The notes beneath the pieces were generated by a model, which had not been told where the DNA came from, searched no databases, and worked only from the letters and a program-made list of their open reading frames with translations. Position numbers and translations under genes: made by a program. From Aquirufa nivalisilvae (lineage in GTDB: Bacteria > Bacteroidota > Bacteroidia > Cytophagales > Spirosomataceae), in contig NZ_SEWX01000003.1 of the NCBI RefSeq assembly GCF_004307455.1, positions 1 through 64,000 on the forward strand: a DNA stretch of 64,000 nucleotides, given 5' to 3'. Positions within the stretch are counted from its first letter, which is position 1. Every line of letters begins with the position of its first letter. Positions 50,946 through 59,279 of the stretch are shown piece after piece.

Positions 50946-51824
50946 ATGAAAAAAGTATATTTAAGTGATGCGGGTCCCAAGGTTTCACCAGCTATTTATG
51001 GTTTTTGGCGATGGAAGAGTGAACACGCTCAAATGGAGCGAATCGTTAGTTTATGCCTAGACCTAGGTATTAATACCTTTGATCATGCTGATCGATATGG
51101 CGATTATTCTTGCGAAGAGGTTTTTGGACAATTCATTCATCATAAAATTGTTAAGCGATCTGACATCGTTTTGTTCTCCAAATGTGGGTATAATGTGCCG
51201 AATCCATCGAGACCCGAATATCGGGTACCTCATTTTCAGACTTCTTCTACTCACATCATTCAATCCGTGGAAAATTCTTTAAGAAATCTAAAAACAGATT
51301 ACTTAGACGTTTTTTTATTGGATTACTTGGATCCCTTGGCCGATTTGGAATCGGCGGCATTGGCCTTAGACAAATTGAAAAATGCGGGGAAAATCAAGAG
51401 TATAGGGGTATCGAATTTTACTGTGTACCAGCATCAGCTTTTAGAGGCATATTTGTCTTGCCCGGTTGTTTCCAATCATTTGCATATTAATCTATTAGAT
51501 ACTAGTGCGTTAGCTAATGGTTCAATTGATTATGTCAAACAGAAGTATATGAGACCCTTGGCTGTTTCTCCTTTGGCGGGCGGAAGAATCCAGTTGGGAA
51601 CAGATCCTGCGGCTATACGTGTCAGGTTAAAATTAGAAGAAATTGCAAAAAAGTATGAAGCTGATATTGAATCAATTGCTGTAGCTTGGATTGTAAAATT
51701 AGGAGCATTACCCGTAATAGGTACCTTAGAGGAAAAACGAATTCGGAATATTGTGGATTCCTTTAAAATCAATTTAGACCATCAAGATTGGTATGAATTA
51801 TATGAAGCTAGTAAAAATGGATAA
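50946..51824 (+). CDS. aldo/keto reductase family protein (YdhF-like), atypical active site
   Basis: A 292-residue AKR of the YdhF/general-stress type. Substrate/NADPH elements present: DHADRYGDYSCEEVFG (Asp and Tyr of the tetrad), FSKCG (Lys), VSNFTVYQHQ and SPLAGGRIQ. The usual LIHRPDPL, which holds the catalytic His, reads LLDYLDPL, so His is replaced by Asp. It may be inactive as a classic reductase or use another mechanism. A longer frame from 50886 would run through the terminator-like hairpin; the ATG at 50946 gives the normal N-terminus. Confidence 0.88.
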   Translation: MKKVYLSDAGPKVSPAIYGFWRWKSEHAQMERIVSLCLDLGINTFDHADRYGDYSCEEVFGQFIHHKIVKRSDIVLFSKCGYNVPNPSRPEYRVPHFQTSSTHIIQSVENSLRNLKTDYLDVFLLDYLDPLADLESAALALDKLKNAGKIKSIGVSNFTVYQHQLLEAYLSCPVVSNHLHINLLDTSALANGSIDYVKQKYMRPLAVSPLAGGRIQLGTDPAAIRVRLKLEEIAKKYEADIESIAVAWIVKLGALPVIGTLEEKRIRNIVDSFKINLDHQDWYELYEASKNG

Positions 51825-51881
51825 AATCGGCTAGAGCGCTAGCCAAATGATTGTTGATCATGTTTTAAAATATACGACAAG

Positions 51882-53093
51882 ATGATACAGATCAATTATT
51901 TAGCCTTTGCTATACCCTTATTTTTAGGTTTTATTTTGTTGGAATATGCTTGGTCTAGAAAGAGGGCTAAATCTGTCCATCAATTTGCTGAATCCATCGC
52001 CAATCTGAATGTTGGTATTGCTGAAAGGCTGACAGATTTATTGACGGCCGGTTTATTTTATTGGGTTTTCGAATGGATATATCAACACGGTGCTATTTTT
52101 CATGTTAGGGGAAACTTCATTACTTGGAATTTACTATTTCTACTAACTGATTTTATTTGGTATTGGTACCATCGCTGTGGACACCAAGTTAATCTGCTAT
52201 GGGGTTTTCATGTAGTTCATCATCAAAGTGAAGATTTCAATTATACTACTTCCACGCGGATTACTTTATTGCAATCGATTGCCCGGGGTTTATTTTGGTC
52301 GATCTTACCTTGGATTGGATTTCCTCCCCACATGATATTTACTTTTTTATTAATTCATGGGACTTATCCTTTTTTTACCCATACTACTTTGGTAGGCAAG
52401 ATGGGTTTTTTAGAATGGTTTATGGTTACACCTTCACATCATCGGGTTCACCATAGTAGCAATGACATTTATTTAGACAAAAATTTCGGGGATATATTGA
52501 TCATTTGGGATCGACTGTTTGGTACGTTCGCAGAAGAAACAGAGCCGCCAGTTTATGGATTGACTAAGCCTCTAAAAAGTCATAGTTTTTTATGGCAACA
52601 CTTTCATTTTTTGCTGGAAATGGCCTTAGCATTTATTTCTGCTACTAATGGGAAGGAACGTTGGAAAATTATTTTTGGGAAGCCTGATGACCTAGATCCC
52701 CAACTTAGAGAAGAAGGCGAAATGTTATTTCATATTCACCAAAGCAAGGGAGAATTGAATCTCAAACTGCAGAATTATATTTTGTGGACTACAGGTTTAA
52801 CCATGCTAATCTTATTTTTTACCATTTTATTGGAGCAATATTTTACGATTGGCCAATTGGTTTTTCTCTCTTTTTGGGTTTTAATTAATGTTATTAGCAC
52901 GGGAGCCATGTTAGAAAAAAAGGCCTGGGTGTTTTATTTAGAATATGCCAAAGTCTATATTTTAATGGGCCTTCTCGCTTTTTCTCCCATTTCCCAAGCC
53001 TTTATTTGGATCCTTTTAGCTTTTCTGGTGTGCTTAACTTGGTATATTAGACCCATCAAAGAGTGGTATGTTCACGTAGTTTTATCTGTTTAG
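51882..53093 (+). CDS. sterol desaturase/fatty acid hydroxylase family protein
   Basis: A 403-residue membrane enzyme with the three histidine boxes of the di-iron hydroxylase family: HRCGH (about 101-105), HVVHHQSE and HRVHHSSND. Helices surround these boxes, and three more helices (about 305-400) form the C-terminus, as in the alkylglycerol monooxygenase-like group. It should hydroxylate or desaturate a lipid in the membrane using O2. It follows the AKR gene by 57 bases and may be co-transcribed. Confidence 0.88.
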   Translation: MIQINYLAFAIPLFLGFILLEYAWSRKRAKSVHQFAESIANLNVGIAERLTDLLTAGLFYWVFEWIYQHGAIFHVRGNFITWNLLFLLTDFIWYWYHRCGHQVNLLWGFHVVHHQSEDFNYTTSTRITLLQSIARGLFWSILPWIGFPPHMIFTFLLIHGTYPFFTHTTLVGKMGFLEWFMVTPSHHRVHHSSNDIYLDKNFGDILIIWDRLFGTFAEETEPPVYGLTKPLKSHSFLWQHFHFLLEMALAFISATNGKERWKIIFGKPDDLDPQLREEGEMLFHIHQSKGELNLKLQNYILWTTGLTMLILFFTILLEQYFTIGQLVFLSFWVLINVISTGAMLEKKAWVFYLEYAKVYILMGLLAFSPISQAFIWILLAFLVCLTWYIRPIKEWYVHVVLSV

Positions 53094-53149
53094 TCCACCT
53101 GATTTTCCATTTGTCACATTTTCATTCATATCAGATGATTTCTCCTTTG

Positions 53150-53173
53150 AAAAAGCTTACTTACAAGCTTTTT
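53150..53173 (+). terminator. weak hairpin terminator
   Basis: AAAAAGCTT-ACTTAC-AAGCTTTTT, perfect 9-bp AT-rich stem with the T-run inside the arm, between the desaturase-like gene and nudK-like gene. Confidence 0.55.
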
Positions 53174-53177
53174 AAGA

Positions 53178-53765
53178 ATGAATCAAAACATGGCAAATAT
53201 TCAAATTATAAAATCCGAGGTCCTTTCAGATAATTGGTATGTACTACGAAAAATAACCTATGAGTTTACGCAGCCCAATGGAACGGTTCAAGTGCATAGT
53301 CGGGAAGCTTATGATCGCGGGAATGGAGCGACCATTTTATTGTATAATAAAGAAGCGGGGACGGTTATTTTGACTCGACAATTTCGTTTGCCTACTTATG
53401 TTAATGGAAATCCAGACGGTATGATGATAGAAGCCTGTGCAGGATTATTGGATCAGGATAATCCGGAGGATTGTATTCGTCGGGAAACAGAGGAGGAAAC
53501 AGGCTACAAAATTACTGAAGTACAAAAAGTATTTGAAGCTTATATGTCGCCAGGCTCTGTCACAGAAATCTTATATTTCTTTATTGCGGCTTATTCCAAA
53601 TCCATGAAGGTGAGTGATGGTGGAGGCGTGGAACATGAACAAGAAAACATCGAAGTACTAGAAATACCTATTCACCAAGCAATGGAAATGGTACAGTCTG
53701 GGGAGATTAAAGACGCCAAAACCATGATGCTTTTGCAGTATATAAAACTTCATGGGATTTTGTAG
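53178..53765 (+). CDS. nudK: Nudix hydrolase, GDP-mannose pyrophosphatase NudK-like
   Basis: A 195-residue Nudix enzyme resembling NudK, which hydrolyses GDP-mannose: REAYDRGNGATILLYN, the Nudix box around EACAGLLDQDN and CIRRETEEETGYKI (the RExxEE acidic pair intact), and EAYMSPGSVTEILYFFIA. It starts right after the upstream hairpin. A second ATG (53190) gives a slightly shorter form. Confidence 0.85.
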   Translation: MNQNMANIQIIKSEVLSDNWYVLRKITYEFTQPNGTVQVHSREAYDRGNGATILLYNKEAGTVILTRQFRLPTYVNGNPDGMMIEACAGLLDQDNPEDCIRRETEEETGYKITEVQKVFEAYMSPGSVTEILYFFIAAYSKSMKVSDGGGVEHEQENIEVLEIPIHQAMEMVQSGEIKDAKTMMLLQYIKLHGIL

Positions 53766-53873
53766 AAATGATCCATTGGATAAAAAGGAGTTTACTCATT
53801 TGCCCATTAAAGGTAATTTCTAGCTTAGAAACGCGTATATTGGAAGGTTGTTATGGAGTAATGACGCTCATGT

Positions 53874-55097
53874 ATGCGCTTATATCGAACTCGATTTTGT
53901 TTATTTTGGATATTCATCTTATTGTCGTCTGGGCTTAAAGCTCAAATAGAGTATCGTTGGCTGAGTAGGCCTCATGCTATCAAAAGTTTGGACAGCCTAT
54001 TGCATCAGGCACCTAGCTTAGCCTTAAAAAGCAATTTTTATCCTCATGGTTTTCTTGATTCTTTGCTTCTAACACCAGCAAAATCTAAGTCTAGTAATGA
54101 TTCTTTGGTGCTAGAAAAGCAAATTCAAAATTTGGCAACTTCCTTTTTTGAAGATTTGAGCTTTGGAAATCCAAGGCCAACATTTAAATTCCAAGGTTAC
54201 CCATTTGAATTGAGGAAAAATGAAGTCGGTCTAATGCTGGATTCGTATTTAAAGAAACAGTCAATTGTAAATTTAGTTAATTATCTAAACAATTCATCTC
54301 CGGAAGTTAAATCCATTTTGGCGGTACTTTCATCCAATCAAGATAGTTTAGCTTCGAATCCAGCCAAAATAGCTCAATTGACTTTATCGGCCAACCATTA
54401 TCGGTGGTTACATCATATTAGGAAAAATCTATTATTGACTGTGGTGAATATTCCTGCGGCTCAATTGAAAGTGTATCAAGGGAATCAAGTTGCCTTAAAA
54501 ATGAAAGTGGTATTGGGCAGACCAGCCAGGCCCACACGTGTTTTAACCGCTCAAATTAAAAACCTGATTATCAATCCCAATTGGTTTGTACCTCGCAGTA
54601 TTGCAACGGAAGAATTATTGCCAGAAATTCAAAAGAACCTAAGGTATTTTTATGCGAGTCATTTAGACCTTTTGGATAAAAAAAATCAGATAGTGGATGC
54701 CAAAACGGTCAATTGGAAAGCCTTAAGTAAAGATTATTTTCCATATTCATTCCGACAAAAAACGGGTGTTTGGAATACCTTAGGGATATTGAAAATCCCA
54801 TTTGATAATCCTTATCGCTTATACTTACATGACACTTCAGAGAAGAAGTTATTTGCTTCTAACAAGCGATTTTACAGCCATGGTTGTATCCGCTTGGAAG
54901 ACCCAATCCGATATGGGAAATTACTTTTAGGACCTAATTCCCGCGCGATGGATACCTTAAAGATTGATGGCCCATATTATAATATTCCTTCCAAATGGAT
55001 CAAAGTCAATAAAGTTGCTCCGCTAATCATTTGGTATAATCTAATTGATTTTGACGAGAAGGGAGAGGTGCTTTATTTGGAAAATATATATAAATAG
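53874..55097 (+). CDS. L,D-transpeptidase (YkuD), exported
   Basis: A 407-residue protein with signal peptide (MRLYRTRFCLFWIFILLSSG, cut after LKAQ). The catalytic YkuD motif is YSHGCIRLEDP near residue 338, with the upstream His in YLHDTSEKKLF. The long N-terminal part (about 25-190) resembles the scaffold domain of YcbB-type enzymes. It forms 3-3 cross-links in peptidoglycan or attaches proteins to it. The next inverted repeat separates it from the convergent Gfo/Idh gene. Confidence 0.92.
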   Translation: MRLYRTRFCLFWIFILLSSGLKAQIEYRWLSRPHAIKSLDSLLHQAPSLALKSNFYPHGFLDSLLLTPAKSKSSNDSLVLEKQIQNLATSFFEDLSFGNPRPTFKFQGYPFELRKNEVGLMLDSYLKKQSIVNLVNYLNNSSPEVKSILAVLSSNQDSLASNPAKIAQLTLSANHYRWLHHIRKNLLLTVVNIPAAQLKVYQGNQVALKMKVVLGRPARPTRVLTAQIKNLIINPNWFVPRSIATEELLPEIQKNLRYFYASHLDLLDKKNQIVDAKTVNWKALSKDYFPYSFRQKTGVWNTLGILKIPFDNPYRLYLHDTSEKKLFASNKRFYSHGCIRLEDPIRYGKLLLGPNSRAMDTLKIDGPYYNIPSKWIKVNKVAPLIIWYNLIDFDEKGEVLYLENIYK

Positions 55098-55104
55098 AGG
55101 TTGA

Positions 55105-55243
55105 GAATGGGGAATGTAGAATGAAGAATGTAGAATTTTCTTTTAAAGGAATATGCTACAGTTTATCAGATTTTGAGGAACAGGAAGATATATTAATTCT
55201 ATTTTGAACTTAATTCTCCATTCTTCATTCTACATTCTTCATA
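55105..55243. repeat. inverted repeat of ATTCTACATTC-type words
   Basis: Left arm 55105-55137 and right arm 55212-55243 are reverse complements with one mismatch over 26 bases and four further ones to 33. Each arm is built from GAATGTAGAAT/ATTCTACATTC words. It lies between convergent genes; similar words occur near base 130-165 and 343-358. Confidence 0.7.
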
Positions 55244-55250
55244 TAGGATG

Positions 55251-56684
55251 CTAAACCTTATAATACTGCTCCCAACCTTTTCTTGGAGCGGCGCCTTTTA
55301 ATAAGGAATTGGCCAATGCATTGTTGGTAATCTGTTTGGTTTTTGGATCAAAAATCAATTTGGTATTTAATTTCTGTGCCATACAACCTAAGGAGAATAC
55401 TTGACTTAAAGGACCAGCAATGGCAAATGGAGAACGAGTTTCCTCTTGTCCCATGCAGGCTTTTAAGAAATTGGCATAATGGTTCGAAGGACTTTTCGGT
55501 ACTTCAGGTAATTTAGATGCCATATCCTTGGCTTGTTCTGGTGGGATAATGGATAAAGTACTTCCATGGGATCCACCTTTGAATGTTAAGTCTTTGGAAT
55601 AAATGATTTTACCCGGATTCAATTTAGCAGGTTGTATTTTTCCATTACTTGCTGGCGGGATATTTGGGTCCAATTCCGTGACACCATATCCTTGAGGGAC
55701 AGGAGGAATATTGTTGATACCATCATACCAAGTGATATCTACTGGAGGCATATTGCCTCTTTCTGGAAACTTAAATAATATCGTGGATGATTGCGGATAG
55801 AAATACGGATTATGACCATCGGCTCTCAACATATTTATTTCTGTAGGTAAGCCTAAGTCTAAAAATTGGTGAGCCGTATCAATAATATGTGCTCCCCAGT
55901 CGCCCAGAGCTCCTAATCCGTAATCAAACCAGCAGCGCCATTGACCATTAACAAAATCCTTATTGTAATCATGTGGCTGCGTTACACCCATCCAAATATC
56001 CCAATCTAAGCTACTTGGTATAGCTTCAGCAGGTGGGAAGCTCTTGATTTGGGTATTCCATCCATGCCAGCGACGAGCGGAATTCATATGAGCCGTAATA
56101 GCCGTTACATCCTTGATGATTCCAGCATCTTTGTAGGCCTTAAATTGAAAGTAATTAGCTTCTGAGTGACCTTGGTTACCCATTTGTGTTACCAATTTGG
56201 AATGCTTTTTCGCCGCTTTCATCATCAACTCAACTTCGTTGAAAGTTCTAGCCATCGGTTTCTCAACATACACATGTTTCCCTAGACCTAGGGCCATCAT
56301 GGTAATGGCAAAGTGAGCATGATCAGGTACTCCAATGGCTACGGCATCAATTTGGTTGCCCATTTTGTCGAACATAGTACGGAAGTCCTGAAATCTAGGA
56401 ACATCAGGAAATTTTTGAAGAACCTCCAAGGTTTGAGGAGCTCCCATGTCGACATCACAAAATGCAACAAAATTGGCCAAACCTGTTTTATGAAATGACA
56501 TGACATCAGAACCCCCTTGGTTTCCAATCCCGATACAGGCTAAATTAACTTTATCACCCGCTTTTTTGGTCGGGATAAAGGAAGAATGCTTTTCTGAATT
56601 GGTCCAAATGTATGGAAATGCAGAGGCTGCGGCTATTAATCCTGTATTTTTCAGGAAGGATCTACGGTCTTGGTTTTCTTTCAT
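55251..56684 (-). CDS. Gfo/Idh/MocA family oxidoreductase, Tat-exported
   Basis: A 477-residue oxidoreductase. It has a Tat signal (RRSFLKNTGLIAAASAFPY), a Rossmann domain with ACIGIGNQGGSDV and VYVEKPMART, and a C-terminal beta-sheet domain with DYGLGALGDWGAHIIDT. Family members oxidise sugars and inositols with bound NAD(P). It acts in the periplasm if the Tat signal works. Such exported members sit in carbohydrate-degradation clusters of Bacteroidota. Confidence 0.9.
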   Translation of the reverse strand: MKENQDRRSFLKNTGLIAAASAFPYIWTNSEKHSSFIPTKKAGDKVNLACIGIGNQGGSDVMSFHKTGLANFVAFCDVDMGAPQTLEVLQKFPDVPRFQDFRTMFDKMGNQIDAVAIGVPDHAHFAITMMALGLGKHVYVEKPMARTFNEVELMMKAAKKHSKLVTQMGNQGHSEANYFQFKAYKDAGIIKDVTAITAHMNSARRWHGWNTQIKSFPPAEAIPSSLDWDIWMGVTQPHDYNKDFVNGQWRCWFDYGLGALGDWGAHIIDTAHQFLDLGLPTEINMLRADGHNPYFYPQSSTILFKFPERGNMPPVDITWYDGINNIPPVPQGYGVTELDPNIPPASNGKIQPAKLNPGKIIYSKDLTFKGGSHGSTLSIIPPEQAKDMASKLPEVPKSPSNHYANFLKACMGQEETRSPFAIAGPLSQVFSLGCMAQKLNTKLIFDPKTKQITNNALANSLLKGAAPRKGWEQYYKV

Positions 56685-56800
56685 AATGGCTTAGTTTATC
56701 CAAATATATCATTTATTGATCAATACCCATGCGGTATTATCAGGTATTTGGATTAACTATGAAAGGAATTTTGTGCTAATATTTACTGAAAAATAAAGGG

Positions 56801-56847
56801 AAAAAATAGGCTATTTCTCATGTGTTAAGTGCATCAAAAATAGCCTA
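56801..56847 (-). terminator. metallophosphoesterase gene terminator
   Basis: On the minus strand TAGGCTATTT pairs with AAATAGCCTA across a 21-base loop, followed by six T (complement of 56801-56806). Confidence 0.65.
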
Positions 56848-56855
56848 ATTCTCAT

Positions 56856-58145
56856 TTATTTTTTTGTGATCGAAAATTGATCATGAATTTCACCATCAGA
56901 GCCTAGCCAAACAGCTTCTAATTTGGTCTTGGTGATATCCAAAATCATGGATCCACCTATCTTATTGTTTGAGTAAATGGCCGACTTTAAAGGATATCCA
57001 TCTCTTTGTCCACCTAGCTGGCCACCTGATCCATTGACAATATAAATAACTCCTTGGCCATCTTTTCCTACTGCATACTGATTCGGAGCGGTCGTATTTT
57101 CAACAATATGCTTTGTTTCGTCAAAAGTAGCATTGATGCCATAATGTCCTCTCAAAGGATGGGTACGTTCATACACATGGCTATGCCCAGCCATTACAAT
57201 ATCTACTTTATATTTTTCAAACAATGGGTTTACATTTTGTCTCATTTTCACCATGTCTTTTTCCGTATCAGAATCATGTGAGCCTTTGGAATAAGGAGGT
57301 TTATGAAAATATACGATGGTCCAAGGTAATTTATTGGCTGCCAAATCTTTTTCTAACCACTCATATTGAGCTCCTTTTCCATCCATTACTTGTAGGCCTG
57401 AAGGCTCCATTAATTCAGAATCGATTGATACTAAGTGAACTTGGCCATAATTGACCGAATAGTATGACTCATTTCCTGAAGGGGTACCACCTAATTCACC
57501 TTGAACAGGCATGCTGAATATCTTGAAATAAGGAGGCTCTGATGGATCGTGCTTACCAGCATAATCATGGTTACCCGGAGCAGGGTATAAGTTTAAATTT
57601 TGGAAAAATTCATCTTGATAGATAGGAAAAACTTTCTTTTGGTATTCCTCATCTAAGCCTTTACTATAGGCATTATCTCCTAACCAAATCCAAGCGTCCG
57701 GTCGGTGGTCTTTGGTATATTTTACGATCGCATCTTTAACCTCTAATTGGTTTTTTGAACCAGAGCCAAAATCGCCTAATGCCCAAATACGTACGGCCTG
57801 CGTAGAACCCAATTTAGGTGCAGTCAAAATGTATCTTTTTTCTGAAGCCGCTTCCATGGTTTTATGATCACCAATGGTATAATAATATTTTTTGTTCGGT
57901 TTTAAATCCGAAATAATGACTTCGTGGTCTACTACTGCATGCTTTAGTTCAACTACTTTAGTTAGCTTCTTAGGGCTTTCGCCATAAATAACGCGACTAT
58001 CTGTTGCTTGCTCAGTTCGCCAGCGAATGATACCTTGATTAGGGCTAACACTTTGTAAATAAGGTCCACGTATGATTTGTGCCGAGACTGAACTAAATAC
58101 GAGGGTGAATAATAAAAGGAAGAAGAACGAAACGATTTTTTTCAT
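56856..58145 (-). CDS. purple-acid-phosphatase-like metallophosphoesterase, secreted (paralogue)
   Basis: A 429-residue protein with signal peptide (MKKIVSFFFLLLFTLVFSS), an N-terminal fibronectin-like domain (IIRGPYLQSVSPNQGIIRW) and the phosphoesterase domain with GDFGSGSKNQ, LGDNAYSKG, PGNHDY, FHKPPYSKGSHD and GHSHVYERT. All metal ligands are kept. It is paralogous to the gene at 43893-45161; large stretches of both align without gaps. The differing residue next to the His (HKPP versus HEPP) may alter substrate choice. Confidence 0.92.
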   Translation of the reverse strand: MKKIVSFFFLLLFTLVFSSVSAQIIRGPYLQSVSPNQGIIRWRTEQATDSRVIYGESPKKLTKVVELKHAVVDHEVIISDLKPNKKYYYTIGDHKTMEAASEKRYILTAPKLGSTQAVRIWALGDFGSGSKNQLEVKDAIVKYTKDHRPDAWIWLGDNAYSKGLDEEYQKKVFPIYQDEFFQNLNLYPAPGNHDYAGKHDPSEPPYFKIFSMPVQGELGGTPSGNESYYSVNYGQVHLVSIDSELMEPSGLQVMDGKGAQYEWLEKDLAANKLPWTIVYFHKPPYSKGSHDSDTEKDMVKMRQNVNPLFEKYKVDIVMAGHSHVYERTHPLRGHYGINATFDETKHIVENTTAPNQYAVGKDGQGVIYIVNGSGGQLGGQRDGYPLKSAIYSNNKIGGSMILDITKTKLEAVWLGSDGEIHDQFSITKK

Positions 58146-58309
58146 GTTGTTGAATAGGTTTTTGAAAGCGCAATATTACTGATTAATATCAAAGCCAGAT
58201 GAAGGGAAGGTAAAATTTTTGGAATACCTGAACGCCCTTTCTTTTATTAGAAATCAATCGAATGCAAATTTTTATTACATTAGTACAATTATTCTAAACC
58301 TAATCAAAT

Positions 58310-59173
58310 ATGCAAGCTAATTTTTTATCAGCTGTTCTACTTCCTCTTGCCTTATCCATCATCATGATGGGGCTGGGCCTTTCCTTACAATTGGAAGATT
58401 TTAAACGGGTTGTTACTTTCCCTAAAGCCGTTGTACTGGGATTGTTTTGTCAAATGATCTTACTGCCTGTAATCTGTTATTTTATTGCCTTAGGTTTTGG
58501 GCTTTCACCCGAATTAGCTGTTGGATTAATGTTATTATCAGCTTCACCAGGTGGTCCTACTGCCAACTTATATTCTCATATTTCCAAAGGTGATGTGGCA
58601 TTGAATGTCACATTAACGGCTTTGAATAGCTTAATTTCCATATTTTCCATTACAATCATCGTGAATTTTGCCATGAAGCAATTCATGCAGTCGGATCAAT
58701 ATGTGCCATTACAATTTTCTAAAGTTTTGGAAGTGGTCATGATTGTGCTTTTACCTGTTTCTATTGGGATGATTGTTCGGTCCAAGTTTTCCAAATTAGC
58801 GGCAGCTCTAGATAAACCCGTGAAAATAGCTTCAGCCATTTTTTTAACGCTAGTGATCATTTTAACTTTATTAAAAGAGAAAAGCCATATTGTAGATGAC
58901 TTTAAAGTGGTAGGATTAGCAACTTTGACTTTGAATGTGGCGAGTATGGCTATTGGTTATTTCGTGCCCTTGTTTTTTCAATTGGGCAAAAAACAAGCCA
59001 TTGCTATTGGGATGGAGATAGGAATTCATAATGGGACTTTAGCCATCTTCATTGCGCTTACGGTTATTGGTAATAGTACCATGAGTATTCCTCCAGTTAT
59101 TTATAGTCTTTTGATGTTCTTTACAGCAGCTATTTTTGGATATTTAGTCAATATTGGCAGAAAAAATGCTTAA
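58310..59173 (+). CDS. bile acid:sodium symporter (BASS) family transporter
   Basis: A 287-residue protein with about nine membrane helices. SLQLEDFKRVVTFPKAVVLG and LLSASPGGPTANLYSHISKGDVALN are the BASS family sodium-binding blocks, and IAIGMEIGIHNGTLA the second half. Homologues take up organic acids such as pyruvate or pantoate with sodium. It is divergent from the metallophosphoesterase gene. Confidence 0.9.
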   Translation: MQANFLSAVLLPLALSIIMMGLGLSLQLEDFKRVVTFPKAVVLGLFCQMILLPVICYFIALGFGLSPELAVGLMLLSASPGGPTANLYSHISKGDVALNVTLTALNSLISIFSITIIVNFAMKQFMQSDQYVPLQFSKVLEVVMIVLLPVSIGMIVRSKFSKLAAALDKPVKIASAIFLTLVIILTLLKEKSHIVDDFKVVGLATLTLNVASMAIGYFVPLFFQLGKKQAIAIGMEIGIHNGTLAIFIALTVIGNSTMSIPPVIYSLLMFFTAAIFGYLVNIGRKNA

Positions 59174-59252
59174 GATTGTCGGAATTTGCTAGAATAGTTT
59201 ACTTTTTGGAAAGTTTAATTAACTTATTCCGTTGATTTATGCTATTATTTTG

Positions 59253-59279
59253 TGTCGTGTTCAACCAATATACACGACA
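59253..59279 (+). promoter_or_regulatory. inverted repeat covering the start of the PhoPQ-related gene
   Basis: TGTCGTGT and ACACGACA, 8-bp perfect arms, 11-base spacer. The right arm ends on the A of the ATG at 59279, so the hairpin could mask the start in the message or be a dimeric protein site. Confidence 0.45.

Noticed and set aside
53768-53938. 56-codon frame after the nudK-like gene
   Set aside because: It starts with ATG but overlaps the signal peptide of the L,D-transpeptidase gene in another frame and shows no domain.
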